A stretch of DNA of 64,000 nucleotides from Hypholoma sublateritium FD-334 SS-4. Taxonomy: Eukaryota > Basidiomycota > Agaricomycetes > Agaricales > Strophariaceae. Shown in pieces: positions 17,088 through 29,122 of this stretch. Where the stretch lies: the NCBI GenBank assembly GCA_000827495.1, contig KN817591.1:1796-65795 (forward strand), given 5' to 3'. A program made the translations under genes and the position numbers. The notes beneath the pieces are model-generated. The model worked only from the letters and a program-made list of their open reading frames with translations, was not told the origin of the DNA and searched no databases. Position 1 is the stretch's first letter, and each line of letters opens with the position of its first letter.

Positions 17088-17471
17088 ATGACGATAGCCC
17101 AGGGTGTTTTTGGAGAATAGGTAGCCAACGAAAATTATGCTGTGCCGATTGAACGTTCCTAATGCCATCAACAGTCGTGTTATTCATATGGTTTCGGACA
17201 TGGTTATACTAAGTCTATCTAGTATGAAGCGAAGCTCGGGCCCAACACATCTGGAGGCTAGTTGTCGATGACCTTGCATATCAATTACAATGCCTGCATA
17301 CTTGAGGAGCATATTCATGTGGCAGCCTTCAGGTGATGCAGAAACCATAAGGAAAGATATAGCGATATATAGAAACATAATTCGTATTGTTACACTGGAC
17401 AATCATATAAATTCCTTGGTTTAATTGAAGTAACACGCGAGAAGAATAAATCGATCACTAGAGCGGAGAGA

Positions 17472-19006
17472 TCATGCGCTGTTTCGATAATTAACCCAGC
17501 CCAATTGCTCCAGAGTCCACCCATACACCTGCCCTGTTTTTTCGTCAGCTTTATTGCAAATTCGCTGGCCTCTGTCCAAGTGCCAAATCTTCCCAATGTC
17601 TTCCTCCGAAATTTGAACGAGCTACAGAGTTTCTTTGAGCCACCATTCGTGAATGTTATGACTGATAAAGCTTACTGTGATATTCTGCTTCTGCCGTTCG
17701 GGATTCTCACTCTTAGGAACAATGATAGTTCCTCGCGAGATGTGCCACGCGAAGATAACTTGTGTGGGTGATACTTTATACTTCTCTGCAATGCTCACAA
17801 TAAGTGGATCATTGCGAACAACCGAATAACCTAATAGATGAATGGTACCGGTAAGCATTTATAGCTCGAAAGAGGTCAAAGTCGTTGGTATATACCGCTA
17901 GGTGTGTACGCTGTCAAAGTGATGCCCTTCTTTTGGCAGTATTCTCGGAGTTCGTTTTGAGCTAGATACGGGTGAAGTCTGAAAAATAATCATCCATCAT
18001 AAACGCTTCTGTTATAGAATAGAGCAAATCAATGGAGTACGTACTCGACTTGGTTTGTCACCGGGATAACTTTGGCTGTCTTCAAAAGCTCTTCAAGTCT
18101 ACACCGTTATTAATGGCAACTCTTCGAACCGACGTACTAAGGACTTTCAGAGAACTCACGTTTTGATAGAAAAATTGCTGACACCAATAGATCTGACTTT
18201 CCCAGTATCCAAAAGTTTCTCTATTTCTGCCCAAGATTGGTTGAAATTCACTGCATCTGAAGCTTGCCAGCTCCCATCCGGATTTATAGGATCCGATCCA
18301 TCCTCTGCGAGAGAGGTTACGACAAGCCAGTAATTTTAAAGTAGTCAAGTCTACTGACCTCTTTGCGGTATATATTGAGGCCAATGCATTAAATACTGAT
18401 ATAATTTAATCATGAGGTATGAGCGAATTTCAAGGAGCTAGGAATATCACCCACCAAGTCGATATACGTCCCTAAATTTGCATGGCTAACTTCGAACGAT
18501 TCACGCACGCGTCCGTGGTCTGACCAGCTATGTGTTCCATCTTTCAGAAAAGGGTTTATCCGGATCTAGAGAAATTACACTTACGGAAGCTTGGTCGTCA
18601 CGAATATTTCCTCCCTAGGGATTCCTGATTCCCTGATAGCCTGGCCAACGGCACCTTCAGTATCTACGATTATAGTAATATGAATTAGCTGGAAATGCGG
18701 GCTCATTTTTTACTACATACGATAGCCTTGGGCAGTATCAATATGACGAAATCCGGCCTGATAAATTAAATGGTTAAATTCAAGTTGAGTGTCAAAACAA
18801 TTCGGCCGACCTTCAACGCGCTCAAGATCCAATCTTTGACAGCACCTTGGGCCTCAGGGGTGTTCGGAGCCCACGATCCGTTTCCTGAAAATCGAAAAAA
18901 AGTTATACCGCTGCCAAATCTTATGTACGGACGCTCTCGAATACTTTCCTATGATTGGAACCTCGACACCATTGTTGAACTTGACCTTTGGGATGGGAAT
19001 CGACAT
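17472..19006 (-). CDS. Aldo-keto reductase, tandem copy A
   Basis: Cytosolic NAD(P)H-dependent aldo-keto reductase, acting on a sugar or other carbonyl. It starts [20 protein letters not shown] at 19006 and has about eight exons. Landmarks: [12 protein letters not shown] (catalytic Asp and Tyr), [13 protein letters not shown] (catalytic Lys), YLMHWPQ (catalytic His), [43 protein letters not shown] and [16 protein letters not shown] (cofactor phosphate contacts). The last intron separates NIT from [16 protein letters not shown], and the frame ends [16 protein letters not shown]. It is the family's usual length of about 300-320 residues. Copy B lies directly upstream in the same orientation with the same exon plan, so this is a tandem duplication. 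The substrate cannot be read from the sequence. Confidence 0.9.
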
Positions 19007-19801
19007 AGCAATCAAGTATCAATGAATAGGTCTGCGCTGAATTTGTTCCAACAGTCAGGAAGAAAGCTTGGGAAACCTTCGTGTATCCACCCCGTCCCTG
19101 TTATATATCCCGCGAGGTGGTCCTCTGAGCGCCACTAAACTTAGAAGCCAATCTTATCGCCTGTGACGGTTTCCCCCACACTGAGTCAGCGCGCAACAAA
19201 TTCTCGGCGCGGCCTGCCGTCTCAAGTTCATTAATAGGATATATACCACGTCATGCGCACCATTTATCCTATATACAGAAGACTCGAGACAGCTGGTACG
19301 TCTTGGTCAGCCGCAGTAGTAGATGGAGAAGAATCGGAACCCGGATCCGCGAGAGTCCACAAGCCTAGATCAAGTGTGGGACAGGTCATGCGATAATGGT
19401 GCAATTTCTTTGCCACTGCTCAATTGATGCCGATGTAAAAATCAAGGTGTGGCCTAGGATGGCCTCGACGCGAGGATGAGGTGCCTGTCAAGCGCTAAGC
19501 ACTGGCATACGTACTTCCATCAGTTACAGCTCGTGCCTGTCGATCTCGCTTAAGTACATACATCAAATAAGCGCCCACTTTCATCTCATTTCGGTAGCGT
19601 GGGATACCAACGAGTTGTTGGGGTTTATGTAGCCATCAAACAAGGTTGTACGCGAATTCACAGTTATCACATTGATTTAAATAAAGCGTGGTATGTGAGT
19701 TATTAATTCACATACTCAAATATGTTCAGAGACCCATTCAAGAGCCATTGGCAAGAAATATAGACAGAGCAGGCAGGATATTCGAGGGATATTACAATTT
19801 C

Positions 19802-21320
19802 TCAGGCACCTTGACGGTAGTTGACCCATCCAAGTTGTTCCAAGGTCCATCCAAAGACCTGCTTCGTCTCTTCGTGAACCTTAATAGCAATTCTTTGTCC
19901 TTTGTCCAAGGACCACATTTTGCCGAGGTCCTCCTCCGAAATAGTAGGAACCTATGGAATAATCATATGATTTCGGTCCTCATGTGGCATATCTGATAAA
20001 GCATTTGCAACTCACTGAAATGTTCTCCTTCTGCCTCGCGTCGCTTTCGCTCTTGCATATAAGGATGCCGCCTCTGGAGAGGTGCCAAGCGAAGATAACT
20101 TGCGTGGGTGTTACCTTGTATTTCTCCGCGAGGCCCACAATCAACGGGTCATTACGGACGACATGGTATCCTTAGATTTCAGCCTTTAGGTCAGTCGTAT
20201 CCTGAAAAATGGTTAAAGTGAGACTGACCACTGGAGCTGTAGGATGCGATGGCGATGCCTTTCTTTCGGCAGTATTCTCTGAGCTCATTCTGTGCAAGAT
20301 ATGGATGCATCCTCAAGGGGCCAAATCATTTAGCATATAACTTATAAAGGAAGAAGAATTCAGCTGACTCGACTTGGTTGACGGCCGGAACTATTTTAGC
20401 CGTCTGAAGGAGCTCTTCGAGGCTAGAAATATCTCAACATCAGGTTCATAAAGATGCAATCAGGACTCACTTTTTGATGGAGAAGTTGCTGACACCGATA
20501 GCTCTGACATTGCCTGTATCTAGGAGCTTTTCCATCTCGGCCCACGACTGGTGGAAAGTGATGTCGTTGGTCACAGTGTAGGCGGAATCGGGATCCATTG
20601 GTTCATCTTTGCCTGTTATGATATTACAGTCAGATTATGTGTGATTTTCGTGTGCAGTAAGCTTTCCATCATAGGGAAGACATTGAGGCCAGTGCATCAG
20701 GTACTGTTTGAACATGGTTGTGACATTGAGTGCATGAGACTTGGTATGATGTTTGTACTCACCAGATCAATGTGAGTCCCCAGATTTGCAAGGCTTGCCT
20801 CGAAAGATTCACGAACACGGCCGTGATGGTTCCACCTTTACAAAACACCAAACAATTAATTTTACTTGAGATTGTACCTCGTGAATCAAGACCTACGGTA
20901 GCTTAGTCGTAATGAATATCTCCTCGCGCGGAATTCCAGATTGTTTGATCGCGTCGCCGACAGCTTTTTCGGTCCCTATAATAGTTGTCCAGTGTCAGCA
21001 GCCACAACAACACCATTACGGATAAAACAGCTTCCATACCGTAAACTTGCGCAGTGTCGATGTGGCGGAAGCCATTCTATGACTCGAAGTGATGAATATA
21101 AACAGCAGCGTGCATTATTTGAACATATGCTTACCTTGAACGCGGTCAAAATCCAGGTAGTGACCCCGGCCTGTGCTTCTGGTGTCGGTGGCGCCCACGA
21201 TCCGCTTCCTTGAATCTCTTCAGATGTGCTACACAGATAGATTCACAGAAGTGACTGCGCACCAATTATCGGGATTTCAACCCCGTTGTTGAGCTTGACG
21301 TTGGGAATTTTGACTGACAT
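19802..21320 (-). CDS. Aldo-keto reductase, tandem copy B
   Basis: Paralog of copy A, about 800 bp away on the same strand. It starts [20 protein letters not shown] at 21320. Landmarks are [13 protein letters not shown] (Asp, Tyr), [14 protein letters not shown] (Lys), [10 protein letters not shown] followed by YLMHWPQ (His), [64 protein letters not shown] and [16 protein letters not shown]. The frame ends [16 protein letters not shown] at 19802. All four catalytic residues are present. Differences from copy A near the cofactor site ([12 protein letters not shown] against [12 protein letters not shown]) may alter cofactor or substrate preference; that is inference. Confidence 0.9.
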
Positions 21321-22379
21321 ATTGAGCAACTGAGATAACGATAAGGAGGAAGTGTCGATTTTTAGAAGGACAATGGCCTTTAAGGCGCCCTTTTAACTGC
21401 CCTCGCAATTTCTCCCCGTCCACGATGGCCATTTTAAATCCTAGTCGAGGACCATTCCGATATTCATTTCATTTGCGCCAAGCCAAAGCCAAAGCTCAAG
21501 GCATATCGGTGCGCGGCTTTCTGCGGCCAGAAGCCTCGGCAAGTCGACAGGTATAACAAGAACCTATCGTTTACACACTCTGCGCAGCTCTGCGCACACC
21601 GACAATCACGCCTGTATATAGTGAGCTATCCTTGGCTGCGATCAGTGTTCGAATTATGAAAGCCAATATAAATTCGCACTTCACACCCGTCTAAATCGCA
21701 AGCCTCAAGCGCTTAGCGCACGCCTGCGAGAAATTGCGACCTTTAATTGGACCTATGGAGTTTGATCTCACAGTGTCGCCCAAAGTGGTACATACCTCAC
21801 AGGTACAATGCCGCAGTGGACCCGTGTATTAAGCGCCCGCCAATCCCTTAGCGTGACGTGCCCAGGACCTGTCCCGCACTCTGGCAACCGCCGGCCCTCC
21901 GATGGGGAATGCACTTCACACGAAGGAGGTGCATGGCCTATGGTGCTGTTCAGCGCTTCAGCTTCAGCCTTAAGCTTACGCTTGGGCCCGGTCTGCGCGC
22001 ATCAGAACAATGCGGAAAAGGGGAGATTCGGCAAAGTATACTTACGATTGACCTCGGCGCGGATGGCTCTATGTCATGCCTGGCATATGTTTGAGAGGAA
22101 GTAAGGAGTACCTGCCATCGTGCATCATGCATCATGGGTGATAGTAGGGTGTGGGTAGAGATACCCAGGCCGGCCTGCGCCTATTCGCCTTGACATGCAA
22201 ATTTGGCCAAACCGATACTCTGATCCAATATATATATTCGGTCGGAAAGCAATTGCATTTGGGTATCTAGACATGCACCAGCAAGTTCACACTTGTATCA
22301 TCAGTATATCATAGGTTAGGTGAGGTAAACGTGTCTAATCCAAAGCGTCCGCGCGCCATCGAATGTTCCGGTCACTTTC
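21321..22379. other. Intergenic, no gene seen
   Basis: This lies between the aldo-keto reductase copy B start and the 3' end of the GH16 gene, so it should include the copy B promoter. Open frames here (for example 21808-22104 plus) lack motifs. I see no RNA gene or repeat. Confidence 0.5.
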
Positions 22380-24586
22380 CTAGCTGCACACCTCCCACAT
22401 CTTCACATAATCCCTAATCAAAATATCAGGACTTGGATATTGCAGCATAATAAGAGACACTCACACTCTCATCGCCCTGTCCGACGCATCCGAGGGCCAC
22501 GTCGCGCTCCACGTCGCCTTCGCGTTCGCAAAGTCACGCATCGCCGTCAGCGAGCCGTCAAACCATGGCTTATCGCCCACGTCATCCGGGAACCACCCGC
22601 TCGTCCCGCCCACAGCGAGGTCCATGATCAAGTAGAAATCTACAGGCACATGTCAGCACAAGTACTCGAGCGACACGAAGAGAACAGCAACACGCACCCT
22701 TGTCAAACGGCGCGGCACGGGTCCCGTTGCTCCACACGTCTTGCACCGCGACGTCTGCGCCCGAGCTTGCGTTCGTCGCCGTCGCGGGGAAACCCGCCTT
22801 CTTCCAATAGCTCGACTTGTCCGTCTTCGTCTGCGTGAGCAGCATGGCGTGCGTGCGTGCGTCCACGGACGCTCGGATGAAGTCCTCAGTCCACTCAAGC
22901 GTGTATGTGTGGAAATCCTGAGCATAATTGGTGCGTTTGAGAGAAAACCTACGAACAGGTTTAAAAAAATGCAGAGGGTAGAGGAAGAGGTAGATGCATA
23001 CCAGCCATAGATCTGATTGACGAGTCCGGGAAGGGGCCCATAGTTGAGCGTCGCACGAACAAAGTTGTTACCCTGGGAGGTGTACGTCGCGCCGTTACCG
23101 CGCGACTCGACTAGGTCAATCTCACCGGAGAGCGGCCACGCGCCGTACTCATCGTTCTGTGGGAGCAGCCAAATTGCCGGCCACAACCAATCCCTGAGAA
23201 GAGCAGTTCAGTGCGCGGCTATGATAGAATCTGCGGAAACATGTACCCAGCTGGCATCTTCGCGCGCACCTCGACCTTGCCATACTTGATCGTCTTTTTC
23301 CCCATCGTGTTGATACGCGCACTCATTACGGGGTTGATAACCGTTGCGCCGCTGACCTCCACGCTACAAGCGCTCGTGTTGGTCGACCCGTCCGCCAGCG
23401 TCGCTGTACAGCCAGGAAGCGTATAATTTGATGCGCTCAAGACGCTGTCTGGCGTGAGCGTGGGCATGAAATAGAGCTCGCCGTCCGTGATGTACAGGTT
23501 GTCGTCTGAAGTTGTCGTCATCTGGAACTCGCCGTTCCCGAAGCCGCCTAGTTCGACGTCGCGCGTCCACGTACTCGTGTCGAGCGTCGAAGAGTCAAAC
23601 TCCTCGTCGAGAACAAGGCACAACGAATTGGGGTCCAGTAGGGGTACGCCGCGCACACCGGTGTAGCAGAGCAGCGCGGCACCTCCCAGACCTGCTATAA
23701 TGCAGAGCAACGTGATAGCGTACGAGAGGCGTGTGCGTGGTGGGCGGGTGGCAAGCCACGGCTTATCTTCTTTGGTGAGGGGCGTAGCAAGACGCGCGGA
23801 GGGCATCAAAGTGCGCCCTTTCAGCGAAGTCGGCGGTAGCGTTGCGCTTAGAGGCAGCGCGGTGGTGCTGGCAGCCGGGGAGGCAGTAGGTGGGTTGTTA
23901 TAAGATGGCGGCGCCCACACGGAAGAAGGCCGCGAGGCCGGGGAGAGGAAAGGCGCCCGGAACGAGTGAGTAGATGAGCTGCGCGGGAGGTTATATGCGA
24001 AGGTATCAGCGGCCAGCACAGCAGGAGGTGCCGACATCATGTTGGCGGCAGCACTCTGCTTGTAGAGGCTTGAAGCGGATGGGGATCGTGGCAGAGAGGA
24101 AGTGCTACCACCTTCTGGAGAAGCTGTGGTCATAAATGGTGCGACGGGCCTTCGGAGCCCCTCCGGTGTGTTCTCGAGCTGGATATACTCTGGTTCTTCG
24201 ACTGTACGAGATGTGGTACTTTCCAAAGAGCCACGGCGGCGTGAGGGCAATGGATCAGCGTTTCCCGGGTATGCTTGGAATGGAAATGCGAAGGAAGACG
24301 GCGGAGGGCGCACAGGTAGCTGCTGCGCCGGAATTGTAGGCGTGGTAGGGTCAGCATACAGTGAAGAAGGCGACCATGTGCCCTCTTGCTGAGCTTCGAG
24401 ACTTTGACCATTGCCGCTATGTCTGCGCCTGTGCGCACGAGGCCGACTTGCTGGAGAATCGGAGTCCGACGCTGGGTCTAGCGAAGACAAGTCAATGGAC
24501 GACCCGGACGACGAGCGCGGGTTTGCATCGGCGAGAAAAGAAGGGCGTGGAGGAGCAAGACCCTGGAGGCGACGAGGATATGCCAT
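22380..24586 (-). CDS. KRE6/SKN1-type GH16 protein (beta-1,6-glucan synthesis)
   Basis: Type II membrane protein of the Kre6/Skn1 family, needed for beta-1,6-glucan in the fungal wall and acting in the secretory pathway. A long Ser/Pro-rich cytoplasmic N-terminus (about 290 residues) precedes one membrane segment (LSYAITLLCIIAGLGGAALL). The GH16 domain follows: LVLDEEFDSSTLDTSTWTRD, GNGEFQMTTT, KYGKVEVRAKMPAG, WPAIWLLPQNDEYGAWPLSG and GEIDLVESRGN, which holds the ExDxxE catalytic motif. Then come NFVRATLNYGP, DFHTYTLEWTEDFI, DFYLIMDLAVGGTSGWFPDD and a last exon YVKMWEVCS. Introns are short GT-AG. It is divergent from the GT2 gene across 242 bp. Confidence 0.93.
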
Positions 24587-24828
24587 CTTTTAGGGCGTGG
24601 CCCGTCCTGCAGATGAAGGAAAGGAAGAAAGATCGCGCAAGGCAGATGATGTTTCTTATAGGCAGCATTATTTAGGAGGGGATGAAGGAGCAGCACTTCC
24701 ATACTGGGAAATTTTAATGGACGTCACGCGGACCCCGGACACCCCTTCGATCGCAGATGAAATCGGGTACGCCGTTTGCTTTTGAGGCGGCGTGGTTGTT
24801 TGATTTTGAGTTCCTTCCCCCCAAATCG
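24587..24828. promoter_or_regulatory. Shared divergent promoter of the GH16 and GT2 wall genes
   Basis: Only 242 bp separate the start codons of the minus-strand KRE6/SKN1-type gene and the plus-strand family-2 glycosyltransferase. Both products are predicted to build wall polysaccharide, so co-regulation from this spacer is plausible. I did not identify specific factor sites. Confidence 0.45.
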
Positions 24829-27800
24829 ATGGACTACGACCGTAACGACGCTCTCCTCCACTGGTTGTTTCGCCAGACCCAGGGCGATGCCTGGTTCCGA
24901 CCAAATGAAGAGAACATATCGTCTGGCGTCGCTCTGCGCGTTAGTGACGGTGCGTACTTCAAATTTTACATTTTGGACAATCGGGCTAAAAAAAATTGCA
25001 GCATCGACAACGGCGACGCCAGAGTTTCGAGTGTTTCCTTACGAGAACGCATCTTTAGAGCCGTTCGAGACTGCCGTCGCCGCCCTCAACCCGGTCGTTG
25101 CAGTCAAGGTCCGCAGTGCAGCAGTCCATGCTGCGCTTGCAGAAGTGTGAGTCCATTTTGGCCGTTATCTGCCTCGCAACGCATTACTCCACGGCGCATA
25201 TACGTTGTTCAGAGAATGACGCATATATGACCTCAGCGCCTATTTTCTTTATTGGTCCCACGTACAGGCGCCGTGGTGCCGCCAGCGTTTTGATTTACCG
25301 TCGTGTCGACAACTCATCATTTTCTCATCTTCAATTTTGTCTTTTTCCTGTGCTAACGAAATTTATTCTCCATCACTTTCACCACACGCAACGATGTCAC
25401 GAACACTCTCCTCGTTGCTACCGAACACACGCCGCCGACACGCACCTCCCCACCGACGTAACCCCGCCGTATCGCACGATGTGATCCCACACTTCCCTTA
25501 TCTTTTAATTTCGTACTCCATATCTCATCATCGCGGGCCGGTACGGCAAATCGTATCTGTGCACACAGCGGTCCAGATGAGCACGCTATCTACGTCGATT
25601 CGGAGACGCGCATACAAATCCTGGACACCATGCTCGCATTGCCGCACGCAGACCGCGAGCAGTGCGCCGCGTTTATCGTGCGTGTACGAGCTTCGTCTTC
25701 TAAGTGCACTGCTAATTATTTTTTTACAGCGTGACGAGCGCGTGATGGTCATCTGGGCTGAAGCGCTCGACCGTATCGTCCCCTTGTGCCAGGACGTCGA
25801 GGAGCGACTCATCAAGCTGCTCTGGCGCGCGCGTCCTTCCGGGCCGTCGACCGCCACATCGCAGACGGGGCAGTCGCCATCGCTGGCGCACTCGCACATG
25901 TCCGCGTACAGCACCAGCGCAGCGGGCTCGCTCGCGGATCACGGGTCGAGCGACGCCGCGCACCCTCTCGCGATGCGGCGCGGGCTGTATGGCGAACAAG
26001 GACGGGGGCTCGAGCCGGACGAGAAGGGGCAGGTGACGGCGACAGTGGAAAGCGTGAAGGGCGGCGCAACGCGGCGCCGCTGGCGCAGGACGTGGTATGG
26101 TCGCAAGGTCCCCGTTCGCGAGGCGGTAAGCACTCGGGACGAAGATGAAGACCCCGATAAAGAGGGAGACGTAGAGGTGGCGGTGGCTGGCGAGCGCCGC
26201 CCCGTTAGACTGTACGCGCCGCTGTACAACGGACTCGCTGCGGGAATTGCTCTCGGTGTGTTCTTCGGTTATCATTATTGGTCCATTTACTGATATTCAT
26301 ATTTACAGTTTTTGTGGGAAACGCCTTGCGCACTCTGTTGATGGAGTGGGTGCTCGACGGCGTGTTCACGCGCTTTGCGCTGTGCGCCGTGATCCCCCTT
26401 CTATTCTGTGTATCTCTAGTGCGTTCCTTGCATTTTTAATTATGTGCCGTATTGATAATTACTCTCGCGCAGTTCTTCACTTTGCAAATTGTCCAGAATG
26501 TGTCGATGATGGCGGGACCGATCGCGCACTACCATACCAATTCGCGGTATTACTCCGCCGTGCGGCCGCGCGTTCCACAATCTCTAGTGGATCGCCAGCT
26601 CCCTCATGTCACGATCCAGATGCCCGTTTTCAAGGAGAGCCTCGAGGCTGTGCTGTACGTCTTGCGCTTCCCCTGCTGCCGCTTCACTAACACAACAACA
26701 GCGCGCCTTCGATCCGCTCTTTGAAAAAGGCAATGCAAACCTACGCGCGACAGGGCGGGACATCGTCGCTCTTCGTATGTGACGATGGTCTGCGCGTGCT
26801 GCCACCAGCCGCGCGCGATGAGCGACTTGCATTTTATGCGACGCATAACATCGGCTGGGTCGCACGCCCGCCGCACGATCCTTCCGGCAGCGGCTTCACG
26901 CGGGCGGGGCGCTTCAAGAAGGCATCGAATATGAATTACGCGCTTTCTCTTTCATTGAAAATGGAGCGGCATCTGGAGGCGCTGATCGAGGCGCAGCGCG
27001 GGACGGCGCGAAGCAGCGGAAGCGCAGCGCCTGCGGCGGCTAATACTCGGGCCGCCGGTGCGCCGGAGGGTTACGGCATCCAGTACCAGAACCGCGACGG
27101 CGCGGAGTCTGTGGTGTGGGGACGCGATGCGAGTGGGCTGTCGGAGGATGAGCTAGAAGAACGCGCTCTGGGACTTGCGATCGAGGAGGTGTGGGAGGAG
27201 AGCGGCCGGAAGTGGCGGCCGTGGGCGGCGAACGGACGCGCAACGCGCGTGGGTGAAATTGTGCTAATCGTGGACTCGGACACGGTGGTGCCCGAGGACT
27301 GCATCAGGGACGCGGCGCGCGAGATGGCGCTGAGCCCCGAGGTGGCTATTATCCAGCATGAGAGTGGTGCGTTGCCTGTGCAGAGCGCGTTGATGTGCTG
27401 ACTAATCGCCTGTTCGGCTAGATGTGATGCAGGTCGCGCACCACTATTTCGAGAACGGGATCGCGTACTTCACGCGGAGGATCAATCGCTGCATTTCTAT
27501 CTGTACGTCGATTTCCTCTCTGACTTTATACAGTGGCTCACCTGTGTCCGTGAAGCGTGCGCAAATGGCGAGGTCGCTCCTTTTATGGGCCATAACGCGT
27601 TCCTTCGCTGGCGCGCGATCCAGGACGCGGCGTTCATCGACCCCGCCGATGGCAAGGAGAAGATCTGGTCTGAGTCAAATGTCTCTGAAGACTTCGACAT
27701 GGCACTGAGGTTGATGTTGAAGGGCTACATCGTACGGTGCGTCGCACTTACTCATTTTGCTAACCTCCTACTGACCTTCGCCTCTTTGACGCAGGTGGGC

Positions 27801-29122
27801 TACGTACTCGAAGGGCCAGTTCAAGGAGGGAGTGTCTCTCAGCCCGGACGATGAATTAAATCGCTGGCAAAAATACGCCTTTGGATGCAACGAGCTGCTG
27901 TTCAACCCGCTTGTACAATGGTGGCGTCGGGGCCCCATTACGCGTCAAATTCACACGTTCCTTTGGTCCCCCGCCCCGCTTCACTACAAGATATCGATGC
28001 TTTCCTGTAAGTAACTTTCACCGTACCTCGAAGAAGTAAAGTATCATTCTAACACTTTTTCGTTCTACTCAGACATGTTCTCATATTGTGAGTGTTTACT
28101 TTCATGACGCTTTCTCTTAGTCACGCACGCAATGTGCGCGTGCGGGTATGCGTCTCTATCTTCGATCTGGTTTGTGGAGTTTCCTTTCTAGCGTGCTAAC
28201 CTTTTTCTATACTCGTTAGACGGTATCGCTGCGTCGATAACAATATCGGTCATCAATTACGTGCTGCTGGGCTTCCAATTTCCAGTCGACGGCTTCTTCA
28301 TGCACAGCTTCGAAATCTTCCTCGCAACTACGGTCGTCTTTTGGGGATCGGGAACGCTCGGATACACCCTCCTGGAGTATCGTCTCGGCCAAAAGAAACT
28401 GGTGCGTATCGCTGCATACTTTCTGGGACCCCAGAGTCCCTTCTTCTGCACACTGCGAGGAAGCTTGTTGCTGATTTACTTTCATCCCACAGTTCTACGC
28501 GTTCTTTGAGAACTTGCTTTGGATTCCATTTTTGTACGCACCCCGGGTTCCACACTCTTCCAGGCTATCCGATACTGACATCATATAATATTATCTGCAC
28601 ATCCACAGCTTCTTCTTCTTTGGCGGCCTTTCTATCCCGGTGTCCCAGGCGATCTTCGCCCACTTGTTCTCGTACAATATTCAGTGGTCGGCAACCGTGA
28701 AGGAGGTTGAGCGCTCCAACTTTTTCAAGGAGATACCCAAGATTGTGAAGCGGTACGTACGCCCATGCGCCCATATCGCGGTGATCGTACTGACGCGGCG
28801 CCGTTTGTCTCGTATCTAGGTTCTGGTTCCCGATGGGCGCGTCTATCCTGATAATGGCCGGCATGATCATCTGCGCAACTTCAATCGTGCCCTTCGTGTG
28901 GCGGGTCGATGGCTCTGCGTGGGCCGTTGTTCTACCACTTTCGTAGGTCCTCGCCTTCTCCCCGTTGTGCATCCTACTGACCCGCGCACCATTTTGCTAG
29001 GATGTCTGTTGCATGTCATATCCTCTTCCCCGTACGTGTTTCTATATCTGCGCCGCGGCTCTTCTCATTCATTCACGCTGTAGATCGTGTTAAACCCGTG
29101 GCTGATGGTGTTCTCGTACTGA
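24829..29122 (+). CDS. Large membrane family-2 glycosyltransferase (polysaccharide synthase-like)
   Basis: Membrane GT2 enzyme of the cellulose/chitin/hyaluronan-synthase fold, in a form common in basidiomycetes; the polymer is unknown. It starts MDYDRNDALLHWLFRQTQGD at 24829. An N-terminal regulatory region (FRVFPYENASLEPFETA, YVDSETRIQILDTMLALPHA, RDERVMVIWAEALDRIVP) precedes a basic low-complexity stretch and the first membrane segments. The catalytic core has HVTIQMPVFKESLEAVL, VCDDG, KASNMNYALSLSL, IVDSDTVVPEDC (DxD), PFMGHNAFLRWRAIQDAAF, SEDFDMALR (ED) and RWQKYAFGCNELLFNP. A C-terminal cluster of membrane helices (MFSYYGIAASITISVINYVL, FWGSGTLGYTLLEY, FFFFFFGGLSIPVSQAIFAH) ends in VLNPWLMVFSY. 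There are at least 13 exons; splice sites in the first third are less certain. Neighbouring GH16 supports a wall role. Confidence 0.85.

Noticed and set aside
25724..26275. A 183-codon minus-strand frame.
   Set aside because: It is a shadow of the GC-rich glycosyltransferase exon on the plus strand, which carries conserved domain sequence.
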